Assembly (NCBI GenBank): GCA_028292265.1
Contig: JAQGMR010000016.1
Location: 1 to 60,624, forward strand
Length of the DNA: 60,624 nucleotides
Direction of reading: 5' to 3'
Source: Herminiimonas sp.
Lineage (GTDB): Bacteria; Pseudomonadota; Gammaproteobacteria; Burkholderiales; Burkholderiaceae_D
Below, one piece after another: positions 36,005 through 45,097 of this stretch. Position numbers and translations under genes: made by a program. Position 1 is the first letter of the stretch, and every line of letters starts with the position of its first letter. Under the pieces are notes generated by a model. That model was not told where the DNA came from, made no database searches, and worked only from the letters and a program-made list of their open reading frames with translations.

Positions 36005-36324
36005 TAGCCTCTAATCGTGGGCGACGATGGTTGTTGGAGGCAGTGGTGCTCCCGCAGGAAATCGCGGTTGTACTAAGAGTGATTGCCAAGGGACACTTTT
36101 TAATTAATTTAGGGACGTCGCAGCCCCTTTTTAATCAATTTATTCGCCGGTTAACGAAATCATGACGGAATCCCTCGGTTTTAAGTGGATATCCGAACAG
36201 TCCGGTATTGTTCCTGTACAGCCGTTCAGGGTATCAAGCAGCCTCGGTGCAACCGCAGGTCTTTGTGACCTGCGATGATATCCAACGCTTTAGCATTCGC
36301 GACCTAACGCCGTCTTCGACAACC
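36005..36324. other. Convergent intergenic region rmuC/moeA
   Basis: A 320-nt gap. It has an AT-rich core with two copies of a 16-bp direct repeat differing at one base (CTTTTTAATTAATTTA at 36096-36111 and CTTTTTAATCAATTTA at 36127-36142). It also has a perfect 8-bp hairpin CGCAGGTC-TTTGT-GACCTGCG (36254-36274) that may stop transcription from either side. No gene seen. Confidence 0.6.
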
Positions 36325-37620
36325 CTAGATCAGCCCCTCGAACAGCAGCACGTCGACCAGGTCGCCAGCGTTAACGCTGCCCTGCTCGTGATGCAGCACG
36401 ACCATGCAATTGGCTTCGGTCATGGAGCGCAGGATGCCAGACCCTTGAGAGCCGGTGATCTGGACCGATTGCTGTCCATTTGTGTCGACCGACAGGATGC
36501 CGCGCTGGTATTCCGTGCGGCCGGGTTTTTTGCGGATCGCACTTTGCGAGACCACGCGCGTCAAGGGCAGCGGAGGTACCTTCGCTCCCATCATCTGCAG
36601 CAGCGCTTCTCTTGCAAAAAAATAGAAGGTGACCATCACGGCTACCGGGTTGCCCGGAAGGCCGAAAATGTAGGCGGCGTGACCGCCGGACCGGATTTGC
36701 CCGAAGGCCATGGGGCGGCCTGGGCGCATGCCGATCTTCCAGAAGGTGACGTCGCCGAGGCGGCTCATGGTCTGTCTGGTGTAGTCGGCTTCGCCGACCG
36801 ACACGCCGCCGGAAGTGATGATGGCGTCCGCGCTTTCGCAGGCGGTCCGGAAGCTTTGTTCCAGGGTCTGTGGGTCGTCCTTCACTACACCCATGTCGAC
36901 GATGTCACAGCCGAGTCGCTTGAGCATGCCATACAGGGTGTAACGATTGCTGTCATACACGCAGCCCGCTTCAAGCGGTTCTCCGACGGAGCGCAGTTCG
37001 TCGCCGGTTGAAAAGAACGCGACCCGTAATCGGCGACGCACCGGAACTTCGGCGATGCCAAGCGAGGCCAGCAGGCCAATGTCAGCCGGGCGCAAGATTT
37101 TGCCTTGATGCAAAGCGGGTTTGCCGACCTCGAGGTCTTCGCCTGCAAAGCGGCGGTTGTCACCGCGTTGTACAACGCCGGCCGGTATCGTCACTTTTTC
37201 AGAGGTGGCATCGCGGGTGAATTCCTGTGGTACCACCGTGTCGCATCCAGCCGGCATGGCAGCACCGGTCATGATGCGCAGGCATTCTCCGGCGCCGACC
37301 GGCTGCGTCGCGCTACGGCCCGCATAGCCGGTTCCAACCACACGCAGCGTCACTGAGCCCTCCGCAGACAAGTCGGTGCTGCGCACCGCATAGCCGTCCA
37401 TCGCGGAATTGTCATGGGCCGGCACGTTGATTGGCGAGATGACGTCGGTCGCCAGTACGCGGTCAAGGGCTGCGCGGAGTGAGACCTTTTCAATCGCCTT
37501 CACTGGCGCCACAAAGTCGCGAATGATGCGCTGGGCCTGCGCAACGGGAACCGCGTCCGGGTCGTAGTCCGAGAGGCAGCTGACTACATCGGCCAGGGAA
37601 GGGTGGTTCGTTGGGTTCAT
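36325..37620 (-). CDS. moeA: Molybdopterin molybdotransferase MoeA
   Basis: Inserts molybdate into adenylylated molybdopterin in cytoplasmic Mo-cofactor synthesis. The sequence shows NVPAHDNSAMDGYAVRS near residue 65, RIMTGAAMPAGCDTVVPQE near 110, FFSTGDELRSVGEPL near 205, ITSGGVSVGEADY (the MoCF-biosynthesis domain) near 270 and FGLPGNPVAVMVTFYFFA near 335. The length of 431 aa is usual. It lies 16 nt downstream of moaA on the same strand, a Mo-cofactor mini-operon. Confidence 0.96.
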   Translation of the reverse strand: MNPTNHPSLADVVSCLSDYDPDAVPVAQAQRIIRDFVAPVKAIEKVSLRAALDRVLATDVISPINVPAHDNSAMDGYAVRSTDLSAEGSVTLRVVGTGYAGRSATQPVGAGECLRIMTGAAMPAGCDTVVPQEFTRDATSEKVTIPAGVVQRGDNRRFAGEDLEVGKPALHQGKILRPADIGLLASLGIAEVPVRRRLRVAFFSTGDELRSVGEPLEAGCVYDSNRYTLYGMLKRLGCDIVDMGVVKDDPQTLEQSFRTACESADAIITSGGVSVGEADYTRQTMSRLGDVTFWKIGMRPGRPMAFGQIRSGGHAAYIFGLPGNPVAVMVTFYFFAREALLQMMGAKVPPLPLTRVVSQSAIRKKPGRTEYQRGILSVDTNGQQSVQITGSQGSGILRSMTEANCMVVLHHEQGSVNAGDLVDVLLFEGLI

Positions 37621-37636
37621 TTGACTTGCGCGTTGG

Positions 37637-38767
37637 CTAACCGCCGATGTACGACATCTCTACTTTGCGCGGCGCGGTGCTGTCGCCCTCGGCAAGGGGA
37701 CCGGTGGTATCGGCTCGACGAAGCTCCGAGTAGCGGTCGCCACGTGCTTCCCACACGTGGGCGATGGCGCCGGAAATCTCCGTATCGCTGCGGCCTTCGC
37801 GCAGCAGCGCACGCAGGTCATGTCCGTGGGTGGCAAAGAGGCAGGTGTAAAGCTTGCCTTCGGTCGAGAGGCGGGCGCGCGTGCATTCATGGCAAAAGGC
37901 CTGCGTAACGCTGGAGATCAGGCCGATCTCGCCGCTTCCATCGGCGTACTGCCACCGGGCTGCGGTCTCGCCACTATAGTTCGGTGCGACCGGCACCAGA
38001 GCCAGTTCCTGATCGATGCGGCGCACTACTTCAGCCGACGGTATCACTTCATCCATCTTCCAGCCGTTGCTGGCGCCGACATCCATATATTCAATGAAGC
38101 GCAGTACAACCGGGGAGCCCTTGAAGTGGCGTGCCATCGGCAAGATTTCCTGATCGTTGAGACCACCCTTTACCACCATGTTGACCTTGATGGGGCCCAG
38201 CCCCACGCGGTGTGCCTCTTCAATGCCGCGCAGGACGTCGGAGACTGGGTAGTCGACATCGTTCATGCGCTTGAAGGTTGCATCGTCGAGCGAATCAAGC
38301 GAGACCGTCACCCGGTTCAACCCCGCATCCTTCAGAGCCTGCGCCTTGCGGGCCAGCAGCGAACCATTGGTGGTAAGGGTAAGGTCAAGTTCGTTTCCGG
38401 AAGGCGTGGGAAGTGCTCTCAGCATGCCAACCAAACGCTCGAGATTTTTGCGCAGCAGCGGTTCCCCGCCGGTCAGCCGGATCTTTTCAACGCCGTGGGC
38501 AACGAACAGGCTGGCGATGCGGGTGATCTCCTCAAAGCTCAGCAACGCGGCGTGCGGCAGAAAGGCGTAGTTCTTGTCAAATACTTCCTTCGGCATGCAG
38601 TAGACGCAGCGAAAGTTGCAGCGGTCTGTAACAGAGATGCGCAAGTCTCGAAGCGGGCGGGCCAGGGTGTCGGAAAGCAGGCCGGTCGCCGCTTCCGCTA
38701 GCGCTGGCACGTGCGCCGCGCGCTGGATATGACGAAGGTCGAGGACGGGAATGACTTTGGCGCTCAT
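37637..38767 (-). CDS. moaA: GTP 3',8-cyclase MoaA
   Basis: Radical-SAM enzyme catalysing the first step of molybdopterin synthesis together with MoaC. The N-terminal 4Fe-4S site is [10 protein letters not shown] near residue 52, SAM contacts include [13 protein letters not shown] near 94, and the C-terminal cluster has [20 protein letters not shown] near 305; the protein ends in the typical Gly-Gly. The ATG at 38767 is preferred (376 aa); the open frame extends 52 codons further upstream without similarity. About 30 residues precede the conserved [14 protein letters not shown] block, slightly longer than usual. It lies downstream of rne beyond a terminator. Confidence 0.95.
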   Translation of the reverse strand: MSAKVIPVLDLRHIQRAAHVPALAEAATGLLSDTLARPLRDLRISVTDRCNFRCVYCMPKEVFDKNYAFLPHAALLSFEEITRIASLFVAHGVEKIRLTGGEPLLRKNLERLVGMLRALPTPSGNELDLTLTTNGSLLARKAQALKDAGLNRVTVSLDSLDDATFKRMNDVDYPVSDVLRGIEEAHRVGLGPIKVNMVVKGGLNDQEILPMARHFKGSPVVLRFIEYMDVGASNGWKMDEVIPSAEVVRRIDQELALVPVAPNYSGETAARWQYADGSGEIGLISSVTQAFCHECTRARLSTEGKLYTCLFATHGHDLRALLREGRSDTEISGAIAHVWEARGDRYSELRRADTTGPLAEGDSTAPRKVEMSYIGG

Positions 38768-38975
38768 GGCGAAATACGAGATTGTGTGATCGAGTTGTGG
38801 CGCAGTGGTTGCCGCTGGCTGTGGCCGCGCCCATAGGAGCACGATACCACGAGGGACGTCGCGATGCCCCGGCAGGATGCCTTGGGGTGAAAGAGACATT
38901 GCGGAGTCAGCCATAGTCGGCACGGCGTCTGCAAGGCCAACGACACCACCTCAGGCAAGCGACATACGGAAAAGG

Positions 38976-38998
38976 AAAAGGGAGCCAGGCTCCCTTTT
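38976..38998 (-). terminator. Terminator downstream of rne
   Basis: AAAAGGGAGCC and GGCTCCCTTTT form a perfect 11-bp inverted repeat around a single A (so the practical loop is a few bases larger). Read leftward it ends in a T-rich tract, giving an intrinsic terminator 40 nt after the rne stop; it separates rne from moaA. Confidence 0.85.
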
Positions 38999-39037
38999 CA
39001 TGCTGCGTCCGGGTCAGTTCACCCAGATCAATGCCGA

Positions 39038-42000
39038 TTACAAGCTGGCGCTATTACCGCCGGACCGCGTCTCGACTTGAACCAGCGGCTCAGTCGGGAT
39101 TGTGGCTGCCGGTTTGCGCTCGCGTACGATGCGCGGGGCCGGCTGCACAGTGGCTGCCGCTTCCTGTGCTGCACGCAACTTCGCAGGGTCGGTCGTGGCA
39201 AGGGTCAGGCCCGCCTGGCCGAGCATTTCACGCAGGTCGGCGACCGGCATGGGAGCGCTGGTGACGGGCTGAGACGCTTGCGCGGTCGCCCTCACCGGTG
39301 CTGCTGGTGCTTGCGGCGCTGATGGTGCTACGGGCGCTGCCGGAGCAGATTGCGCCGGTGCTGCTGCCTCGGCTCTCTCTGCAGGTGCCGGTGATGGCGC
39401 ATGCGCCTCCGCCGGTACTGGTTCAGCAGCCGCCTGCACTGCCGCCGGTGGTGCAACGATCGGCATCAAAGGCGATTCCGGGGCAGATGTTACCGAAGCG
39501 GTCGCGACGGTGGCCTCAGCGTCTGCGGCAGGCGCCTGGTCGAAGCCGGATTCAACCCGGACTCCGCTGGCCTGTTCAAACGTTGGTGCCGTGTCAGCTT
39601 CCTTCTCAGCGGCATTGCGATTCAAGGTCTCGCTGGAAACGGCATCGGCTTCCGATGCCACATTCGCCCCGGCGTCGGAGGCAGGTACTTCCCACCACGC
39701 TTTCGACGATTCTGCCGCTGGAGCTTGCGCCATTGGCGAGGCCATGGTTTCCCGTGGCCCGGCGACGCTCGCTTCTTCCTTCACTGGAACGATATTGCCG
39801 TTGGCATCCGCATCGTCATCGGCAGCATCAAGCTCAGAAGCGGTCTGGCCGCCTTCGCTCAATTCAGCGCCTTCCGTTGTCTCCCGCTCGCGCCGGTTCC
39901 GGTTGCGCCCGCCACGACGACGACGGCGACGCGGCTGTTCACCGTCCGCCGTTACCGTTCCGCCTTCTTCCATGCCGGCCATTTCCAGGTCAACGGCAGC
40001 TTCCGCTTCGATCAGGTCGTCTGGATTCAGACCACCGGCCGCAAGGGCGGCGTCCTTCAGTGGCAACTCGTCGACGGCTTGCGCTGCGACTTCCTTGCGC
40101 GGTTCCCGTGGCGGCCGCTGACGGTCCCCGCGGTCATTGCTGCGCTCGGCGCCGCGTTCACGACGGGTGTCATTTGCCTCACGTGGCTCGGTTGCGTCCC
40201 GGGCTTCGCGCGGCTCTTTCGGCTCTCTGGGTTCTCTTGGCTCACGACCTTCGCGGGCCTCGCGTGCTTCACGCGATTCCCTCGATTCGCGCGGTTCGCG
40301 AGGTGGACGTGGAGGGCGTCCCTGCTGCGCCAAAACCGGCTGTGCCGCCTTTTGTGCATCATCCCGGGCTTCGACCTTGCCTTCAACCTTGGCGCCTTCG
40401 AGCTCCTCACTGCGGTCACGGCCGTTCTTGCCGCGTCCACGCCCACGTTGGCCGCCTCGTGCATTGCGATCGCCGCGATCGCGCGACTGCTGCGGCTTCT
40501 CGGCCGCGACAGGTGCGACTTGTGCGGCAGGCTCAACCGGTTTCTTGCGGAACAGGCCGAACAGGCGCGTAAAGAATCCTTCCTCGGAAGAACTCGGGGG
40601 CGCGGCCACAACTGGTGGCGCGACCGGAGTACGGTCGACGATCGGCGCCGGCTGGTCCGGCGTGATGGACTTGACGACGGCTTCCTGACGCGGGCGGCCT
40701 TCCTCTTTCTGACCCTTGCTGTAGCCGATGTCCGTATCCGCTTGCTCGGCCATGGCGTAGCTTGCCTGCACATCTTCGAGGCGCGGGTCGTCGTGCTTGA
40801 TCCGCTCAAGCTTGTAATGCGGCGTTTCAAGATGCTTGTTTGGAATCAGGATGACCGAGACGCGATGGCGCGTTTCGATCTTCAGGATTTCTCCGCGTTT
40901 CTCGTTGAGCAGGAACGCAGCGACGTCCACCGGTGCCTGGACGTGAATCGATGCGGAATTTTCCTTCATCGCTTCTTCCTGGATGATACGCAGGACTTGC
41001 AGCGCTGACGATTCCGTGTCACGGATGTGGCCGGTGCCATTGCAACGCGGGCAGGTCACGTGGCTGCCTTCAGACAGCGAAGGACGCAGGCGCTGACGCG
41101 AGAGTTCCATCAGGCCAAAGCGCGAGATCTTGCCCATCTGCACGCGGGCACGATCGTAGTGCAATGCATCCTTCAGACGTGTTTCGACTTCGCGCTGGTT
41201 GCGCGCGTTTTCCATGTCGATGAAGTCAATGACGATCAGGCCGCCAAGATCGCGCAAGCGCAACTGCCGCGCGACTTCCTCGGCGGCTTCGCAGTTCGTG
41301 TTGAAGGCAGTGGTTTCGATGTCCGCACCGCGTGTTGCGCGGGCGGAGTTCACGTCGACCGATACCAATGCTTCAGTATGGTCGATGACGATTGCGCCGC
41401 CGGAGGGCAGTGGCACCGTACGTGAATAGGCGGTTTCAATCTGGTGCTCGATCTGGAAGCGCGAGAACAGTGGTACGTCGTCGCGGTACCGCTTGACCCG
41501 ATGCACCATGTCCGGCATCACGTGGCTCATGAACTGCTGAGCCTGCTCATAGATGTCATCGGTATCGATGAGGATCTCGCCGATATCCGGGTGGAAATAG
41601 TCACGGATGGCGCGGATAACAAGCGAGGATTCCTGATAAATAAGGAACGCGCCCGTAGAAGATTGGCCGGCGCCTTCGATGGCGCGCCACAATTGCATGA
41701 GGTAGTTCAGGTCCCACTGCAGTTCGTCCACATTGCGGCCGATTCCTGCTGTGCGGGCGATGACCGACATGCCGGTGGGCAGGTCAAGCCGGTCCATGGT
41801 TTCACGCAGTTCCTGACGGTCTTCGCCTTCCACTCGGCGCGACACGCCGCCGCCGCGCGGATTGTTAGGCATCAGGACCAGGTAGCGTCCGGCGAGGGAA
41901 ATGAAGGAGGTGAGGGCGGCGCCCTTGTTGCCGCGCTCTTCCTTCTCGACCTGCACCATGATTTCCTGGCCTTCGCGCAATGCTTCGCGAACGGAGGCGG

Positions 42001-42256
42001 TCCGGACGTCGACGCCCTCGCGGAAATAGGTGCGGGCGACTTCCTTGAAAGGAAGGAATCCGTGGCGCTCTTCACCATAATTGATGAAGCAGGCTTCCAG
42101 CGAGGGTTCAATGCGGGTAATGACGCCCTTGTAGATGTTGGACTTGCGCTGCTCGCGCCCGGTGGTTTCGATATCGATGTCGATAAGCTTCTGCCCATCG
42201 ACGATGGCCACGCGCAGTTCTTCTTGCTGCGTGGCGTTGAACAACATGCGTTTCAT
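39038..42256 (-). CDS. rne: Ribonuclease E
   Basis: Essential endoribonuclease for rRNA/tRNA processing and mRNA decay, scaffold of the degradosome. The catalytic half (residues about 1-510) shows MKRMLFNATQQEELRVAIVD, the S1 domain with RIEPSLEACFINYGEERHGF, the DNase I-like site ALVSVDVNSARATRG near 300 and FIDMENARNQREVE, and the Zn-link CPRCNGTG near 405. The C-terminal half (about 510-1072) is disordered: an Arg-rich region with RGDRNARGGQRGRGR, then runs of RES/REA/REP triplets near 670-730, then Ala/Glu/Pro-rich sequence. The ATG at 42256 has GGAG seven bases upstream. A very long leader lies on the same strand. Confidence 0.96.
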   Translation of the reverse strand: MKRMLFNATQQEELRVAIVDGQKLIDIDIETTGREQRKSNIYKGVITRIEPSLEACFINYGEERHGFLPFKEVARTYFREGVDVRTASVREALREGQEIMVQVEKEERGNKGAALTSFISLAGRYLVLMPNNPRGGGVSRRVEGEDRQELRETMDRLDLPTGMSVIARTAGIGRNVDELQWDLNYLMQLWRAIEGAGQSSTGAFLIYQESSLVIRAIRDYFHPDIGEILIDTDDIYEQAQQFMSHVMPDMVHRVKRYRDDVPLFSRFQIEHQIETAYSRTVPLPSGGAIVIDHTEALVSVDVNSARATRGADIETTAFNTNCEAAEEVARQLRLRDLGGLIVIDFIDMENARNQREVETRLKDALHYDRARVQMGKISRFGLMELSRQRLRPSLSEGSHVTCPRCNGTGHIRDTESSALQVLRIIQEEAMKENSASIHVQAPVDVAAFLLNEKRGEILKIETRHRVSVILIPNKHLETPHYKLERIKHDDPRLEDVQASYAMAEQADTDIGYSKGQKEEGRPRQEAVVKSITPDQPAPIVDRTPVAPPVVAAPPSSSEEGFFTRLFGLFRKKPVEPAAQVAPVAAEKPQQSRDRGDRNARGGQRGRGRGKNGRDRSEELEGAKVEGKVEARDDAQKAAQPVLAQQGRPPRPPREPRESRESREAREAREGREPREPREPKEPREARDATEPREANDTRRERGAERSNDRGDRQRPPREPRKEVAAQAVDELPLKDAALAAGGLNPDDLIEAEAAVDLEMAGMEEGGTVTADGEQPRRRRRRGGRNRNRRERETTEGAELSEGGQTASELDAADDDADANGNIVPVKEEASVAGPRETMASPMAQAPAAESSKAWWEVPASDAGANVASEADAVSSETLNRNAAEKEADTAPTFEQASGVRVESGFDQAPAADAEATVATASVTSAPESPLMPIVAPPAAVQAAAEPVPAEAHAPSPAPAERAEAAAPAQSAPAAPVAPSAPQAPAAPVRATAQASQPVTSAPMPVADLREMLGQAGLTLATTDPAKLRAAQEAAATVQPAPRIVRERKPAATIPTEPLVQVETRSGGNSASL

Positions 42257-42864
42257 TTTTTTGCTCCGCGACCTGACGGTCATCTTTTGTGTCGAGCCGC
42301 CCGAAAGGCTGCCACGACAAACAGTGGGATGTACGCAAGGAAGGAGCGTCTGGGAGGAGAGAATTGCCTGATCGCGGCGAGCAAGACAGCATGCCGGCGC
42401 CGCAGGGGCCCGGATGGTGACAGGTAACACCGACACCGCATCGGCTCCGCTTGTGGGCCACAAATCGGGCACCAGCGGTCCGGAAAAAATGTCGACGACT
42501 CAAGCTTTATCAGCTCAACGAGTGCGTCAACATGATCGGCGCATCAAGCGCGGATCCTGCATGCCGGAACCAGCCCCGGCAATATCGGCATATGACTGTC
42601 AACCATCACCGACAAGACCTTGATACTTGGCGTCTTGTCGGACTAATCCTTTTGTTCCAAACGTTCGATTCCAACGATTCGGCGCGCTACCCGATTGCAA
42701 CTGCGGTGCAACCCTGGTTCGCACAGAACCGACGCATACACGTCTTTCCAATCGTATTCGCTATAAATAGGCGGGGCCGATGGACACGCCCCTGTGTAGA
42801 ATGTGCTTTTTATTCTCACACGGACAGCAGTTCCTGGACTGCTGCGAGGGATTATATCCAGAAA
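42257..42864. promoter_or_regulatory. Divergent rne/rluC leader and promoter region
   Basis: A 608-nt gap. On the rne side it contains a perfect 10-bp inverted repeat CCGACAAGAC/GTCTTGTCGG (42609-42618/42632-42641), a stem-loop if the rne transcript starts beyond it. On the rluC side CAGCAGT/ACTGCTG (42825-42831/42838-42844) forms a 7-bp hairpin about 20 nt before the rluC ATG. A TATAAATA stretch near 42764 may be part of a promoter. No gene seen. Confidence 0.6.
42609..42641 (-). other. Perfect stem-loop in the rne leader
   Basis: Ten perfectly paired bases and a 13-nt loop, 353 nt upstream of the rne start. RNase E of E. coli regulates its own mRNA through 5'-leader hairpins, so this is a candidate for the same role. 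On the opposite strand a short T-rich tract follows (CTTTTG), so a terminator reading is also possible. Confidence 0.5.
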
Positions 42865-43869
42865 ATGAAGGACTTAGGGAGCTTTTCCGGGACTGGCGCG
42901 CGAATAGAGCCGCCCGATTCGCCGCAGCGTGAATCGCCGCAGGTTCGAATGCTAACGATATCGGAGGACGAGGCCGGCCAACGCATCGACAACTTCCTGT
43001 TGAAGCAGTGCAAGGGCGTACCAAAAAGTCACATTTATAGAGTGCTTCGTTCCGGTGAGGTCCGGGTTAACAAGGGACGGATTGACCAGACTTATCGCCT
43101 CGAAATCGGCGACACGGTAAGGATACCGCCGGTTCGCGTGGCCGAGAAGGTTGAAAGCGGCGCTCCGGGCGTTGAATTTCCCATATTGTTTGAAGACGCG
43201 CACCTGCTTGTCATCAACAAGCCGGCCGGTGTCGCGGTGCATGGCGGTTCTGGCGTCAGCTACGGCGTCATCGAGCAACTGCGTGCCGCAAGACCTGACG
43301 CGAAATTCCTTGAACTGGTGCACCGGCTGGATCGCGACACCTCCGGAATCCTGGTGCTTGCGAAGAAACGCTCGGCACTGACATCGCTGCATGAGCAGAT
43401 TCGCGAGGGCCAGCCGGACAAGCGTTATCTCGCATTGGTCCATGGCGACTGGAAAGATGCGCGCCGACATATTCGATTGCCGTTGTTCAAGTACAATTTG
43501 CCGGACGGAGAACGACGCGTTCGAGTACAGGCCGACGGCATCGCGTCGCACACCATATTTAACCTGCGGCGCAAGTTTGGCGAATTCACGTTGCTGGAAG
43601 CCGAGTTGAAGACCGGCCGTACCCACCAGATACGCGTCCATCTTGCTTCGAGCGGATTTCCGATCGCCGGCGATGACAAATACGGGGACTATGCGGTGAA
43701 CCGCGCCTTGCAAAAGGCCGATCAGTCGCGGGGAGCGCTCAAGCGCATGTTTCTGCATGCCTGTTCACTGACTTTCCGGCATCCCGCGACTGCCGAAGCC
43801 GTCACGCTGAATGCACCGCTACCCGCCGACTGCCAGCGGTTCCTCGACAGCCTCCATCCCCGCAGCTAA
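42865..43869 (+). CDS. rluC: 23S rRNA pseudouridine synthase RluC
   Basis: Modifies uridines 955, 2504 and 2580 (E. coli numbering) of 23S rRNA. The S4-like RNA-binding domain runs from ISEDEAGQRIDNFLLKQCKG to RVNKGRIDQTYRLEIGD (residues about 30-85), and the catalytic domain shows HRLDRDTSGILVLAKK (catalytic Asp) near 152 and ELKTGRTHQIRVHLAS near 245. The ATG at 42865 gives 334 aa, close to family size, with the usual short leader before ISEDEAG; the frame is open much further upstream but is not coding-like there. Divergence from rne is the standard arrangement. Confidence 0.94.
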   Translation: MKDLGSFSGTGARIEPPDSPQRESPQVRMLTISEDEAGQRIDNFLLKQCKGVPKSHIYRVLRSGEVRVNKGRIDQTYRLEIGDTVRIPPVRVAEKVESGAPGVEFPILFEDAHLLVINKPAGVAVHGGSGVSYGVIEQLRAARPDAKFLELVHRLDRDTSGILVLAKKRSALTSLHEQIREGQPDKRYLALVHGDWKDARRHIRLPLFKYNLPDGERRVRVQADGIASHTIFNLRRKFGEFTLLEAELKTGRTHQIRVHLASSGFPIAGDDKYGDYAVNRALQKADQSRGALKRMFLHACSLTFRHPATAEAVTLNAPLPADCQRFLDSLHPRS

Positions 43870-43995
43870 CCGGGACCCGGCAGCCGTTCCCGCCCTTATC
43901 GGGCAAGCGCCGAAGCGTGCAACATGAGCGGCACCACGGCGCAACTGAACAACATAGATAAACATGGAGACTGACGGGCTGGCCCGTCGAATGAA

Positions 43996-44655
43996 ATGGC
44001 AAGAGAAAAGTTTGATCTGATTGTGTTCGATTGGGACGGCACGTTAATGGACAGCACCGGCGCCATCGTGAAATGCATCCAGGCCGCCGCGCGCGACCTC
44101 GGGTTGCCGGTGCCTGACCGCAAATCCGCTGCCTGGGTAATCGGGCTTGGCTTGCAGGAAGCCATGCACGCCGTCCTCCCTGGAATCGATGCCAAGTACT
44201 ATCCGCGCATGGTTGAGCGGTATCGCTACCATTACATGGCGCAGGATCAGGACTTGACGCTTTTCGACGGTGTACCGGCGATGTTGTCCGACCTGTCGCA
44301 GCAGGGTTATTTCCTGGCAGTCGCTACCGGAAAAAGCCGCGTTGGACTGAACCGCGCCCTGCACGGCGCGCAGCTGATGTCGGTCTTTGACGCGACCCGC
44401 TGTGCCGATGAAACTTTCTCCAAACCGCATCCTGCCATGCTGCAGGAGTTGACCCGCGAGTTAGGTCAGGACATGAAGCGCACGGTCATGATCGGCGACA
44501 CGACGCACGACCTCCAAATGGCGGTCAATGCGGGCGCGGCAGGGATTGCGGTGCACTACGGCGCGCATCCAGCGGCGGACCTGCAGACGCTGAACCCGAT
44601 TTATGCCGCCAGCTCGGTTGAATCGCTGCATCAATGGCTTTCTGAAAACGCGTAG
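43996..44655 (+). CDS. gph: HAD-superfamily phosphatase, Gph-like
   Basis: Phosphoglycolate phosphatase-like HAD hydrolase of 219 aa. Motif I is FDWDGTLMDS (nucleophile Asp and acid/base Asp), motif II ATGKSR near residue 114, motif III Lys in FSKPHPAML near 142 and motif IV VMIGDTTHDLQMA near 164. A helical cap lies at about 18-85. It lies between rluC and the Rieske gene, a common arrangement in Burkholderiales. The true substrate may be another small phosphate ester. Confidence 0.88.
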   Translation: MAREKFDLIVFDWDGTLMDSTGAIVKCIQAAARDLGLPVPDRKSAAWVIGLGLQEAMHAVLPGIDAKYYPRMVERYRYHYMAQDQDLTLFDGVPAMLSDLSQQGYFLAVATGKSRVGLNRALHGAQLMSVFDATRCADETFSKPHPAMLQELTRELGQDMKRTVMIGDTTHDLQMAVNAGAAGIAVHYGAHPAADLQTLNPIYAASSVESLHQWLSENA

Positions 44656-44685
44656 ATCCCGAATGTCCACCGCAACCGGCTCGCC

Positions 44686-45057
44686 ATGAGCACCGAAGAA
44701 GTCCTGATATGCGACGCCGCCGCAGTGGAAGAGGGCGGCAAGGGCGTGCGGTTTCCATTGACCGCGGGAGGGGAAGACGGGACCGGATTCGTGGTCCGTT
44801 ATAACGGCATCGCCTACGCGTACCTGAACCGGTGTGCCCACCTGCCGATTGAACTTGACTGGGCCGAAGGCGAGTTCTTCGAATCGAGTGGTTTGTACCT
44901 GATGTGTTCGACCCACGGCGCAATCTATGCGCCGGAATCGGGCCGTTGCGAGGGCGGCCCGTGTCGCGGAGGCCGCCTGCGCCCGATCGCCGTCAAGGAA
45001 AGGGACAACCAGCTATTCTGGCAGCCGGACGACTATCTCCGTCCAGCTCGCGCCTGA
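44686..45057 (+). CDS. Rieske [2Fe-2S] domain protein
   Basis: A 123-aa soluble protein with one Rieske domain: CAHLP near residue 49 and CSTHGAIYAPESG near 73 supply the Cys-x-His and Cys-x2-His ligands of a 2Fe-2S cluster. It resembles small ferredoxin components of dioxygenases, but no oxygenase gene is near. It lies 30 nt after gph and 40 nt before sppA, probably in one operon. Electron partner unknown. Confidence 0.88.
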   Translation: MSTEEVLICDAAAVEEGGKGVRFPLTAGGEDGTGFVVRYNGIAYAYLNRCAHLPIELDWAEGEFFESSGLYLMCSTHGAIYAPESGRCEGGPCRGGRLRPIAVKERDNQLFWQPDDYLRPARA

Positions 45058-45097
45058 CAACAATCCATGCTCCGCACATCCCGACAACGAGAAAATC

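Noticed and set aside
39298..41008. Long rightward open frames (424 and 535 codons) opposite rne
   Set aside because: They mirror the low-complexity Arg/Ala/Pro-rich rne tail, have repetitive composition and no family resemblance; rne on the other strand is certain.
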